Shown here one piece after another: positions 20,465-30,980 of a stretch of DNA of 64,000 bases. Origin of the DNA: Aquanectria penicillioides (taxonomy: Eukaryota > Ascomycota > Sordariomycetes > Hypocreales > Nectriaceae). The notes under the pieces are model-generated. The model worked only from the letters and a program-made list of their open reading frames with translations. It did not search any database and had not been told where the DNA came from. The translations under genes and the position numbers were made by a program. Location: contig PYIU01000005.1 of NCBI GenBank assembly GCA_003415625.1, forward strand, positions 1,183,001-1,247,000, written 5' to 3'. Numbering within the stretch: position 1 is the stretch's first letter; every line of letters begins with the position of its first letter.

Positions 20465-23028
20465 TTTGGCTGTGGTGTAATTGTGCTGTTTTTGAGTTGC
20501 TGGGTACGGTTTGGTTTCTCAAGACGAGAGGGTATCTCAAATCAAAGGAGAGTATATAGCAAGGGACTGTTCAACAGGAATGACCTTGCAAAATGAATGG
20601 TGACAAGAAGCAAATGAATGGACGATGCCGTCACGATGTTGAGGGAGCGTGTGAAGTTTGGAGAGAGAGTAGAGTCCTGCTCAGGTGGGAATGAATGGTG
20701 TTTGAACTCGAAATGGGTTCGTGGGGAGGGAAACAAAACAAGCGGGACGGGGTCGAGCAATAAGGGAGGAAGCGAGGGTTCTAATACGCCTCGCCGCAAC
20801 CTTACGTACTGGCCTCATGCTAGCACTTCAACGCCGTCGCCTCTAGCCATTTCAGGTTCCTCTAGCCAGGGAGCCAGACGGAGCTAAGTCAGGGGCAGAA
20901 GAAGAGCCCGGCTGAGCCAGGGGAAGTGAGCCCAGGGCTTGGTCGGGCTTGCGCAGGCTTGAGCGGGTTTGGGGCCTAAGCGGTGCCATTCAGCGCAGCC
21001 ATCGGAGAGTCGGAGGCAGCTCATGCATCCTCTGATGGCGATCCCGTCGTGGGAGTCCGCCTTCGATGCACCTCGGATCCCCCCAACCACCAGATCCCGG
21101 CTTCTTCATCCCGGCCCCTTGCAATGCCACTGGTACGTACCCTTTGGGGGACGGGTCCGCGCGTGGTTTTTTTCTGTTTGGTCCAGACATGGCCGGTAGG
21201 CTACATCGTCGGGTTGGGTTATTCCAGCCCCTGTTTTCTCTTCCAGATGGCCAGGGAGGCGGGTGTCGTAGGCTAGTCTAGGACTTTCGCAGGAGTACGG
21301 TCCACGGCTTGGCACGGGCGTGGCAATGGGCCATCGTCATTCGTACAGGCGTGGACGAATCCTCCATGCACCATTGGGATCTACCGGTGCATTCGAGCCA
21401 GACAGGTGGAAGGAGCACTAGCGGGGGTTAGATGACCAGGGATTCCCTAGTGCGGAAGGGGGAGAACAGGGGAGCCGTGGCACCATTCAAAGGCAACGTG
21501 CTCTGCTGCCGAGTGTCTGTCCTGGTCTCGGCCCTCATGTGAAGCTGCTGCCGCGTCGTGCTTCATGAGAGTCATCTGGCGAACCAGATCTGCATCCGCG
21601 GGGGAGACACGCGCCTACGAGTGCTTTCTCCTTGGCCAGAGGATTGTCCTGATGGCTGTCGTCTGCGACGCTGGGTTAGAGAATCGTAAGCCACGAAGGC
21701 CAGGCCGTCCAGGTGGTCCGATGAAAAGCATTTCCTCTCCTCTCCTCTCGTCCCATCACGATTGGATGCCCTGCAAGGTACAGGCTTCTTGCCTCCTTCC
21801 CGGTGTGCTCCCAGACCTCTGTCAGGTACTGGGTGGCTGCTCTTCCAGGGGCAGCCAATGGGCTCCCTCAGGTGCCTGAGCGCGATTTCTAGCGTTGGAG
21901 TGGTGGGAGGTGAGTTGCGAGAATCTCTCATGGATGGGTGGAGAAGTGGAGACGTCGTGTAACGGAACATGGGTAACGGCTCGTCCAGTCAGCATTCGCC
22001 TTCCAGCACTCGCCGTGCCACGGTGCCACTTCACAGGCCTACCAAGCGGAGGACGGCTTGCAGTGGTCTGTGCAGGCATGAGAAAAGAAAAGTTCTTCTC
22101 CCCTCCTTGCACGGCAGAGATGTTTCCAGCTCTTCCGGGAGGCTGTGCTTGCGGATACCCCGTATGCTGTAAGACTGCACCAACATTGTATTATTGTTTT
22201 TATTATTGTGCGTGTCGCAGCCTAGCTGACTATGCACCCTCAGTGTGCGCTGGTGACTCAGGCATACCAATGAATGTCTTTCCAGCTGGACATGCTGCCG
22301 CCCTCCATCGGTATGCGATGATGGGTAGGAGTAGTTCGACGTCGTGTAACCCTCAGCTCCCAGTCTTCCACCCCTCCGGCCTTGACATCTCCCCTTTGCC
22401 CCAAAACTTTCCGAAAGGCTCCCCTCGAAACACGGGTAGGATGTAGGCTCTCCCCGTCTTATTTAGAAGAGTTGGCCATTCGGCTTCCTTCTGACACAGC
22501 CGTCAGCCATTTTCTGTGTGTCTGATCCTTGTCACCCGCCAAGGGTGGAGAAAAAACTACACACGTAGTGCGTAGTTACCTACCTAGAATTAGAGAGTTT
22601 GGCCGAAAATAGCACCTAGGTATAAGCACCCGACAGACCGTCCCCGGTGACATGGCATAGGATTCCGGACAAGGTCGTCAGTAGTGGTCGGTGCTGCGAC
22701 CAACCCACGGCTCCCTCTGTCGTTGACCGAAAAATCTGTTTCGTCTGCAAGCCTCACACCTGGGTACCGTGTCATCGGCCATGTGGATTACCCCGACTAA
22801 CAGACACCGACTGGCAGCCAGTTGGTCAGCTTCATGCAGCCAGGTGGACCAGTCAAAGGATCAATAGGGCAGATGGAGGGGCGGGTGTCATTAGATGAAC
22901 CAACGAGAGGCTGCAACGTCGTCGTCCTCCTCCACGGGCTCGTGGGGACTTTGTGTTGTTGGGATCAAGTACAGACGGCAGCTGCCCCATGTCCAAAGCA
23001 ATTCATCTGATGGTGGAAGAGAATGGCG
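20465..23028. other. Intergenic region, 2.6 kb
   Basis: Promoter of the expansin-like gene at the left; 3' flank of the methyltransferase at the right. Many frames of 60-180 codons overlap on both strands. They lack recognisable domains, and the longest (21895-22446) begins with TTG and no ATG. An AGGT/ACCT cluster lies near 22573-22622. No gene is supported. Confidence 0.45.
20552..20558 (-). promoter_or_regulatory. TATA box of the expansin-like gene
   Basis: GTATATA on the + strand (TATATAC on the coding strand) lies about 90 bp upstream of the ATG at 20464, a usual position for a strongly regulated fungal secreted-protein gene. Confidence 0.4.
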
Positions 23029-24057
23029 TTAAGGCGAAACACTGTATATTCTACTGCCGCCGTTGTTCGCCAATCGAGTGGCGCTGTCCCCCTTGCTGGC
23101 GTCCAGTTTCTGCTGACCTGCGCGGCTTGCAAAAGAGAAAAGGAACAGGCCCTGGCGCTGAAACACTGGCCGGTCCTCGTCGAATATCTCCTCCACCCGG
23201 AACGCCTTCTTAGCCATCTTTACAAAATTCATGTCGGCCCGTCTTCGCTTCTTGAAGCAGAAGTACACAAGAGCCTCGGGGTTCAAGGCCAGTAACTCCT
23301 TAAGCGTTTCCATTAGAAGCGGGAACGCTGGCTCAAAGTAAACACATTCGCCTGCCAGGATAACATCGGGTTTCTGCTCCAACACAGCAGCTGGTAAAGG
23401 CTCACCCCTAAAATGCAGGCAGGGCATTATTAGCCAACCATCTCGTCTGCCACAAACAAAGCCGGCATGGAGTGCGTATGCAACAGGGAGTCGGAATCAC
23501 ATGGGTAAACGTACCAGTTCAATATCATGGCTTGCGCCTTGTTTCCAAGATCATTCAACTCAATGTTTTGTTGCATCAATTCCAGCATCACCTCCTGATC
23601 GGTGACCAACAGCGGATTCCGGAGCTTGCACTCGAGGGCGACAGCAAGCCCGACGAGGCCGCCTCCAGCGCCGAGTTCCAGTCTGAAACTTGAGGTCAGC
23701 ACGCTTGTTCCGCAGCCTGATTCATTTGTTCAATGGTGATGAGGCATATCCCGACGTAGAACACATGGGTATGTTTGTAAGCAAAAGGAACACGGCAAAA
23801 GCCAAATTAACTAACATTTGGGCACCCTCGAGGCGCTCCCGGTGGTACCGTAGCATGTGTTTGCCAAGAAGCATGCCAGCTGGCCATGTCTGTCCACCAC
23901 AGCCGGTTCTTACATCTTCATGAAGCCGGAGCGGCTGCGACAGGACGCCGTCAAAATCGACCTGTGTCACGCCACGGGCCTTGAGGGTGGGCAGCGGAGT
24001 TAGATCCGAGCTGATGGCAACCGGGTTCAGCACGGGCGAGAGCGGTGGGCTACTCAT
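23029..24057 (-). CDS. Protein-lysine N-methyltransferase, EFM6/METTL21-like
   Basis: A class I, seven-beta-strand SAM-dependent methyltransferase. Exons are 24057-23816, 23682-23515 and 23407-23029, with introns of 133 bp (GTTAGT) and 107 bp (GTACGT), both phase 2, giving 262 residues. Splicing joins EGAQ to ILELGAGGGLVGL (SAM-binding motif I, residues 81-92), and later AMILNW to GEPLP. The N-terminal block HEDVRTGCGGQTWPAGM is characteristic of the Efm6 group, which in yeast methylates translation elongation factor eEF1A. The post-motif region ILAGECVYFEPAFPLL is also typical, although I expect Asp where Glu stands in GEC. The substrate here is an inference from the family. The two introns, which my joins make consistent to the codon, strengthen the model. 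Confidence 0.85.
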
Positions 24058-25582
24058 TGTTGGCAAGTGTCACAAGAGTGGTGTCTTTGGCGGGGTAAAG
24101 TGGTGGTGAGCTGGCTGCTGACCCAAACAGAGGCCAAGGAGAGGCGTGGGCTACAGTACAGGACGATGGTGGCAATGGTGATGGTGTTGAGGACAACGTT
24201 TGAGGGTGCGGTAAGGCAAAGGGATGGCGACGGAAGAATGAAGAGGCAGATGATGGGAGTTTGGGGCCGAAAATATGCGTTGTGACGGTGGTTGCGAAAA
24301 GGTATGCGGACTGCCGCCTCACCTCCTCTGGCCTCGCTTCTTTGCTCCTTCCGCTATCGCTCCCTGTGCTATCCATCACTTCAACTCAGGTAGGAGCAGC
24401 ACATAATCTACCACCAATAACCTGCATGTAGCTTGAGCGTTGCCTCTCCCTCAGCTTCTTCCAAATTCCGTCTGCCAACTGCTCCTTATGATCGCCATCC
24501 CGGAACTCCGCCAGTGCGGTTTGCGCTCTACACTTCTCGCATCTGGTAACGCTGATGCAATCCAGACTTTCATGGTCCCCGTTTTTTGAGCGGGCTTCGC
24601 CCTTGTGTCCCTCATTAGCTCCCGGGGCCGAGTCTCGATTGGACAAGTCCCTGCTCGAGACTAACGGCGACGACTAAGAAAAGTCGATCCGATGGGTCAC
24701 GCTGTGGCGACTTGTGCGATAAGGGTTGTTGCCGCATCTCAAAACGGAAGCCCAGAGGGCTTATCGGACGGGTCGAATGTACCGTATTCGGGGGACGCAA
24801 CGTCTCGCAGCCAAGGGGACCACAGGCCCGGGAACGCTGTCATCCAACATTTGGCCCTTAGCTTAGTTTGGCATGGAGCCGCTTAACTCGTGGATGGGAT
24901 GCCAGCCGCGGTGAACAAGACGACTCCATCAAACAAACCATCGACTTCTACCCTCAGCGATGCCAATTTCTTTGATGGATGCCGGACAATCCCTTTCTTA
25001 CTCCTTTCGTACTCTCCCCCTCCAGTATTGGATGGGGCTGATCTACCCCTCACGACTCACAATGACTACCTAGTTTGGCCGAGTGGCATCCATTAGTAGA
25101 TGTCTCACTCACCACTTCAACCCATCCCAGGAGGGCGGACCTCGTTCTGGAATGTATCTACGGCCATGTCAGCCTCTGGCGAGCGTTCTTGCACTCTCGC
25201 CCGCCACATCTATCCTGTCGGTGCCCTCTAATTGAGACAGATTGCCTCTGGCCGCTATGGGCATGTGAGCCTGCGCACCAATGGCTCAGCTCGTCGGTCC
25301 CTCTCCAGTTATCCAACAATGGCACGGTGGAGCGATTGTCCAGGAATGAAGGGCGTAGTATTTTTGAAGTAGGAAGCTGTCATCCCGCCAGCCATCGCTA
25401 TGTCCGTGGCAATATGCCTTCGTGCGTTTCCGCACAACATGGTCGTCGAATCTTTTTCGGCTCTTCCTCGTTCTCTTCTTTCCATCTTCCACTGCGTGCG
25501 TCCCTTTAAGCTGTGTTGAATGGCGTCTTGAACCTATTCCGACTTCACAATCAGGCGCTAGACAGCGCGACCTCGTGCCATC
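24058..25582. other. Divergent promoter region, 1.5 kb
   Basis: Lies between the ATG codons of the methyltransferase and the AXL2 homologue, which are transcribed away from each other. A minus-strand open frame at 24386-24646 (86 codons) has a CxxC pair but no ATG. I did not accept it. The remainder shows no coding signal. Confidence 0.45.
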
Positions 25583-28327
25583 ATGGCCCTGCTTGCGATG
25601 CTTTACGTCATTCTGCACCTCCTCCGCCTTGCGAGCTGCATCCCGGTGATCAACTTTCCACTCAACGCTCAGCTGCCCCCAGTGGCTCGAATAGATAAGG
25701 CTTTCTCATTTACTTTTTCTCCTTATACTTTCAAGTCAAGCACAAATTCGAATCTGTCCTATTCACTCGGAACTGCCCCAAAGTGGGTATCAATCGATAG
25801 CAATGATGGTCGCCTTTCCGGTACTCCGACCAGCAACACGGTCCCAACTGGGGAGGTAATTGGACAAATAGTCGAGATTATTGCCAATGATGGGTCTGGC
25901 CAAGCGACCATGAATTCAACCCTCGTGGTCTCGAGAAGCCAAGCACCGTCGGTTAAAATACCTCTCGCAGATCAGATTAAAAAGCTCGGCGAGTACTCGG
26001 CTCCATCCTCGCTTATATTCTACCCGTCTACGCAATTCGGCTTCTCGTTTGACTCAAAGACATTCAGCTATAACCCCAATATGATCAACTTCTATGCCAG
26101 CTCTGGAGACAACAGCCCCCTACCTTCCTGGTTGAAGTTTGCCACCGACAACTTAACCTTCAGTGGCCAAACCCCGCCTTTCGAATCTCTCATTCAACCT
26201 CCGCAAAAATTCGACTTCAAGTTGATTGCCTCCGATATCGTGGGGTTTTCGGCCGTCTCTGTCCCCTTCTCCATCGTCGTGGGAGGCCACAAACTTATCT
26301 CAGACAGCCCGACAATCCTATTGAATACTACGCGGGGAAAGTATGTTAGCTACGATGGATTGTTGGGTGATATCAAGCTTGATAAGAAGCCAGTTCAGCC
26401 AAGCCAAGTCCAAGCGTCAACAGAAGGTATGCCTAAATGGCTAACTTTTAACAAACAAACCTGGAAAATCGAAGGTATTCCAAAGGATAAGGATGATCAC
26501 TCGGCTAATTTTACGATCAACTTTCACGACTCATATTCGGACACGCTTGGCGTCAATGTCACGGTGAATGTTGCTACAGGCCTGTTCCGTTCCACCTTTA
26601 GCGATGTGAGCATCCATGCCGGAGAGGACGTGAGTATTGACTTGTCGTCTCACTTTTGGGATTCCAGCGATGTCAAAGTCAGTATGACTCTGGATCCGCA
26701 AAAAGACTGGTTGAAACTTGACGGCTTCAACATCACTGGCAAAATCCCCACATCAGCATCGGGCAAGTTTAAGATTTCTCTCGAAGCATCATCCAAAAGT
26801 TTTGTTATGAAAGAGACTGAGAACATCAACCTAAATGTTCTTGCCTCAACCGTCACGGCCTCTTCAGCATCACGAACCTCAGCCCCTACCATGTCAACTG
26901 GTGCGCACTCTACAGCGTCTTCGTCGTCGTCTGCCGATCCCATTTCCTCCACCTCTCATGGTGGTGGTCCCTCTATGAGCACAATACTCCTTGCAACCAT
27001 CCTGCCGATCTTTGCTCTTGCTATCATTGTGATGCTACTCGTCTGGTGTCTAATGCGCCGTCGGCGGTCTCAACAAGGCTATCACTTGGGCAACTTCCGG
27101 CACAAAATCTCCGGTCCGGTGATGAAAAACATGGGCATCAACGACACAAACATTTCCATTCGAGAAAAGCATAGAGATATGGATATATCAGAGATGAATC
27201 TCACTATTCCAACACCAAGAGGAGCCTACTCTGAGATGGAATCTGTGAGCACTCCCATGTCTTCCCCGGCCAGGAACGTCTTGGCAACGCCAGAAGTTCC
27301 TTCGAGGTTCCTGGCAGAAGATGCGGGTCGGTTGGCACGCACAGCGAGCATGCCAGCAACTGTTACGGCCACGGAGGGACGACAGTCATGGTACACTGTG
27401 GGAACCATAACGGCAACGGCAACAGCTCGCCGTAGCGAAGTGTCGTTGCAGAGTCACAGATCAGACACAACGTTCCCAGAGTCAACTCACCAATTACTAC
27501 CCCCGCCAGCCTTCTTAACAGATTCAGGGAGTTCGTTCCGAAACGGTCTTGACCTCGCTATCCCTTCGCTTGAGGACTTGCCCAAGATGAGGCAAAACGA
27601 AGTAACTACGATGCGAGCCGAGATAACACAACCCCAAAACCCAGTGGCATTTTACTCTTCGGCTCCAGATAGTCTCCTGGAATTCTCATCGTCTCACCAG
27701 TCCAGCCCGCGGCTGATGACTGGGGTGTTTAGCAAAAAACAATCTGAAACCAGCGTGGGTAAGCGGCCGGCGACCTCGGACGGAACATCGCAGCCGGTGG
27801 AGGCTACTGCAATGAGAGTGTCGGAGACGAGACGATCCAGCCAAGCTCGAGCATCAAACGAGCAGTGGTTCAGACGACACAGCAGTCGTGGTCCATGGGG
27901 TGATGGCGAACCGCTGAGCATGATCCCGACGGACCCATCTTTTGGGTCAGCCGAGAACTGGCGAGTGATAGGAGAACGGTATGACGGCACAAATAATTCC
28001 TACCGAGAGCTTGTGGAAGGTATGCCGTTCCATCCAGCCCGACCCAGCACTTTGGTGAGCGGAGTACGCGAAGCAGCACGGGAAGGAGCACAGCCGGAAG
28101 AGAGGAGAAGCGAAGACCTCATGTCACCAAGTCAATGGGGAGACGCCAAACCCAGCATCAGGAGCTCTATAGGATCACAGAAGGAGGTGTTGACCAGACC
28201 TGTAACCCGTGAGTCACGGTCGAGTGGCGAAACTGTCAGGAAAGGGAGCCGGTTCTCTAAGTTGGCAGAGATGGAAGCTGCATCATGCAAAAGGTCGGAA
28301 GTCGGGAGCTTCAAGGCTTTCTTATGA
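25583..28327 (+). CDS. AXL2: Axl2/Bud10-type plasma membrane protein with cadherin-like domains
   Basis: Single exon, 914 residues. In yeast, Axl2 marks axial bud sites and binds septin-associated proteins; filamentous homologues act in septum or spore morphogenesis. The signal peptide is residues 1-19. The extracellular part (about 20-430) holds repeated dystroglycan/cadherin-like modules, each ending in a pattern such as APKWVSIDSNDGRLSGTP, LPSWLKFATDNLTFSGQTP, MPKWLTFNKQTWKIEGIP and KDWLKLDGFNITGKIP. There are thus four copies. A Ser/Thr-rich stalk precedes the transmembrane helix at about 466-491 (ILLATILPIFALAIIVMLLV), followed by an RRRR-type stop-transfer. The 420-residue cytosolic tail is Ser/Thr-rich and probably phosphorylated. 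The four-module layout matches the Axl2 family; orthology is likely but was not tested. Confidence 0.9.
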   Translation: MALLAMLYVILHLLRLASCIPVINFPLNAQLPPVARIDKAFSFTFSPYTFKSSTNSNLSYSLGTAPKWVSIDSNDGRLSGTPTSNTVPTGEVIGQIVEIIANDGSGQATMNSTLVVSRSQAPSVKIPLADQIKKLGEYSAPSSLIFYPSTQFGFSFDSKTFSYNPNMINFYASSGDNSPLPSWLKFATDNLTFSGQTPPFESLIQPPQKFDFKLIASDIVGFSAVSVPFSIVVGGHKLISDSPTILLNTTRGKYVSYDGLLGDIKLDKKPVQPSQVQASTEGMPKWLTFNKQTWKIEGIPKDKDDHSANFTINFHDSYSDTLGVNVTVNVATGLFRSTFSDVSIHAGEDVSIDLSSHFWDSSDVKVSMTLDPQKDWLKLDGFNITGKIPTSASGKFKISLEASSKSFVMKETENINLNVLASTVTASSASRTSAPTMSTGAHSTASSSSSADPISSTSHGGGPSMSTILLATILPIFALAIIVMLLVWCLMRRRRSQQGYHLGNFRHKISGPVMKNMGINDTNISIREKHRDMDISEMNLTIPTPRGAYSEMESVSTPMSSPARNVLATPEVPSRFLAEDAGRLARTASMPATVTATEGRQSWYTVGTITATATARRSEVSLQSHRSDTTFPESTHQLLPPPAFLTDSGSSFRNGLDLAIPSLEDLPKMRQNEVTTMRAEITQPQNPVAFYSSAPDSLLEFSSSHQSSPRLMTGVFSKKQSETSVGKRPATSDGTSQPVEATAMRVSETRRSSQARASNEQWFRRHSSRGPWGDGEPLSMIPTDPSFGSAENWRVIGERYDGTNNSYRELVEGMPFHPARPSTLVSGVREAAREGAQPEERRSEDLMSPSQWGDAKPSIRSSIGSQKEVLTRPVTRESRSSGETVRKGSRFSKLAEMEAASCKRSEVGSFKAFL

Positions 28328-29485
28328 AGCGATGCCTACGGGTTAATGATTTAATTGCAGGTTTTTCAGGGGCAAAGCAACGGGAAAAGGCCCACGACAC
28401 GCGTTGACTTTTTTTTTTTTTTTCCTTTTTTCATCTTTTTTTTGGCATAAGTTTGATGACAGCTACGATACCAGATGCATTTAGAGCAAGCTTTTGACTT
28501 CATAGTTTCTTTACTTGTTTTTTATAACAAAAGGGAGGGAGAAGCAGATAGACAATGCGATTGAAAACGTTTGGGAAATACATAGGCAGGGTTATCCGGG
28601 ATAGATGAATTGATGGCTGATGTTCTAATGGAAATTATGAGGTTAATTCCAAGGCGCCATGGCTGAAGCGGTTGACGAATGAAGAACGTACGGTTGGGGC
28701 CGTGATGTCATTCATGATTTGTGATGGTGAAAATGCAGGATGGCCAGGGAAGCTTGTTATTGATAGGCATCTGGGGGAAATTTGAGAGGTGCGGATACGA
28801 CGTAAAGCGGTGGCTCAGCAGCGAATCTGAAACAAACCGAAATGCAAGAGAGGTCAAGTGGAAGAAAGAGCCAAGAATCGACCAGGCTCCTGGTCTGACG
28901 AGGACGGAGTTTGCGGTCCGTGTAGGGATATCAGACGGGCTTCTGAGCAGTGCTTGTGAAAGCGACGCGGAGAGTACGTATTGGGACAGATGTACGTGTG
29001 GGTTTGCGGGCGAGGTACGGAAACTGCTCCGTGCCTCGCCCGCCTACATTGGCCAAGTTGGGACGAACCCGTCTACAGGGACGACGAGTTGCGGCGACAG
29101 CGCGGGGAGGGTTCGTTGCGGACGGCGCGTAAATCACCTGTCGGCAGATTCCTGGGGGGGCTGACAGGCTCTGATACTTTCTCCCCCGCGCGCGCCCAAG
29201 GAAAGGGATAGGAAAACAACCAAGCCCGCTGACCGTGGACGACAAACGGCGCGGTTCGCAATGCGACGTCGTACTTGGGCGTCGTGCGTCTCAACCTTGA
29301 ATGACACTGACGGGAGGGCAGGACCGGGCCGGTGGCCGAGGATGATGGATGGGCACGCGACCAAGGCTAGTCCCAACGCCGCGTGAATAAAAGAGGGAAA
29401 TTACCGTGTTGTTTACTCTCGTGCGCTGGGGGGAATAACGAGTGATTATGTCTTGTTGGCTGGGTGTGGCTGGCGTCTCTTCCCG

Positions 29486-29508
29486 AGGTAGGTAGGTGGG
29501 TAGGTAGA
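29486..29508. repeat. (TAGG)n cluster
   Basis: Five AGGT/TAGG units in 23 bp, the clearest example of the motif in the window. Confidence 0.6.
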
Positions 29509-29844
29509 GACGCAGCGCACGAGACTCGAGGCCAGGCACCTGGGCAGTCAGGCGCGGCGAGGTCCCTGTGAGTGGGAGGAATCGAGGAGGATGACTGGGC
29601 GAAGGAATGACCAGGGGAAATTTTTACTTCGGGCAGATCCAGGCCCTCGGAGATCTAGAACGCAGACATGAGGCAATGCGAGGCCGTCTGATGGCTGACG
29701 GTGCCTCGTGTCGCAGCTCGCCTCCTTCTTGTTTGATAGGGGTTAGCACACCCATAGTTTGCAGTCGGTGCCTTCTTGAGGCTAGAATAGAAGCAATAGA
29801 GCCCGCCCAGAGCCCGCCTAGACCACGCGGGAGCCCGGGAACGT

Positions 29845-29863
29845 GGGGGGGGGGGGGGGGGGG
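29845..29863. repeat. Homopolymer tract G19
   Basis: Nineteen consecutive G on the + strand, in a purine-rich context, about 1.1 kb upstream of the PP2C ATG. Could form a G-quadruplex when single-stranded. Confidence 0.9.
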
Positions 29864-30707
29864 AGCAGGAGGAGGGACGACGAGGATCTTCAGATTTAGT
29901 GTAGCTGGGGCCTTGGACGTGGTGGGCGTGGTGGGCGTGGTCAGGGTATGTTTTCTACAGTAGGTGGTGCCATCCAGTGGGCTCAGCAGGGCGGTTGGTG
30001 CGTCCTCTGGCGGCGTAACATGCCTTCAACGGAAGGAAAATTGTTGCGGAGACAATGTGAAAAAAAAAAAATTTAAAAAATCGGCGCGTGTGCGGACCGC
30101 ATGCAGCTTTCTTCTACGCGCTGGAGATTACGGAAGGGGGCGGCCGAGTCTGCCTGCCATCAGAAGACAGCGAGAGAGAGGCGGCGGCAATGGCAATGAA
30201 GATGCCAATGACAATGGCAAAGCCCGCTGCAAGAAAACCCGGCACCAGGCTCCAGGCGGCGACACACAGGGCAGGGCTGTTTGGCAGGCTGTTTAGCTAT
30301 ACCCCGCTTCGATGCGGATTTTTTTTTTTTTTTTCACTCTACCGACGTTGATTTCACTCACACTATGGTGCTAGGTAGAGATTGGCGGGAGGGATTGAGT
30401 GCAGGCAGACGACGCACGCACCACGCACCTTGTCACTCGTCACCACTTCAAGCGCCCACACACACACACCACGCACATATTCACACTCACACTCACTCAG
30501 CGCCAGAAGGCAAAAGCCCACCACGCACATACTCCCGCAGAGCCTTATCCGTCATCCTTCCCTCCACCCTCCACCAAAGCACCAACCTCCACCACTGAAC
30601 ACGCCTCTCCGTTCGCCGACGTCCCTATCGTGTGTGTGTCGTGGGATTTTTTTTTATTTTTTTTTTCCCTCTTCCTCCCTCTCATCTCGCTCTGACACTT
30701 TTACTCA

Positions 30708-30708
<1 letters not shown>

Positions 30709-30751
<43 letters not shown>
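30709..30751. repeat. CT dinucleotide microsatellite
   Basis: An almost perfect CT tract of about 43 bp, broken once by TT, about 230 bp upstream of the PP2C ATG. CT tracts are frequent next to fungal transcription starts. Confidence 0.85.
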
Positions 30752-30754
<3 letters not shown>

Positions 30755-30980
30755 GTCCCGCCCGCTAGCTCCCCTTCCCCCCCTCCCCCCTCCGACTCCT
30801 CCGACTCCTCCGACCCGTAATCCGCCAGCCCCTCCGCCGGCGCAACCCTCAGAGGCCTGGTCTCAGTCTCTCTTCCTCCCAGCAACCAACCCTCCTTCGT
30901 CACCCCGTCCACCTCGACCTCCTCCACACGACGGTAGCTGCGCTGCCAACCGACCGATCACCCATCACCGACCTCTAACC

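Larger units (their letters stand above)
28328..30980. other. Intergenic region, 2.65 kb, rich in simple repeats
   Basis: 3' flank of AXL2 and the promoter and leader of the PP2C gene. It contains a T-run near 28409, a TAGG cluster at 29486-29508, a G19 run, a CA-rich stretch near 30450-30500 and a CT tract. The 350 bp before 30981 are strongly pyrimidine-rich and probably transcribed leader. No gene supported. Confidence 0.5.

Noticed and set aside
19529..20596. 355-codon + strand open frame (Gly/Val-rich) opposite the expansin-like gene
   Set aside because: It is the antisense of the Thr/Ser-rich repeat, has no recognisable domain, and the minus-strand protein has a signal peptide and a complete barrel domain.
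21895..22446. 183-codon + strand frame with several Cys, possible small secreted protein
   Set aside because: Starts with TTG, no signal peptide, no motif; overlapping frames on both strands are equally long.
24386..24646. 86-codon minus-strand frame with a CxxC pair between the methyltransferase and AXL2
   Set aside because: No ATG near its beginning, no supporting splice partner, only one CxxC.
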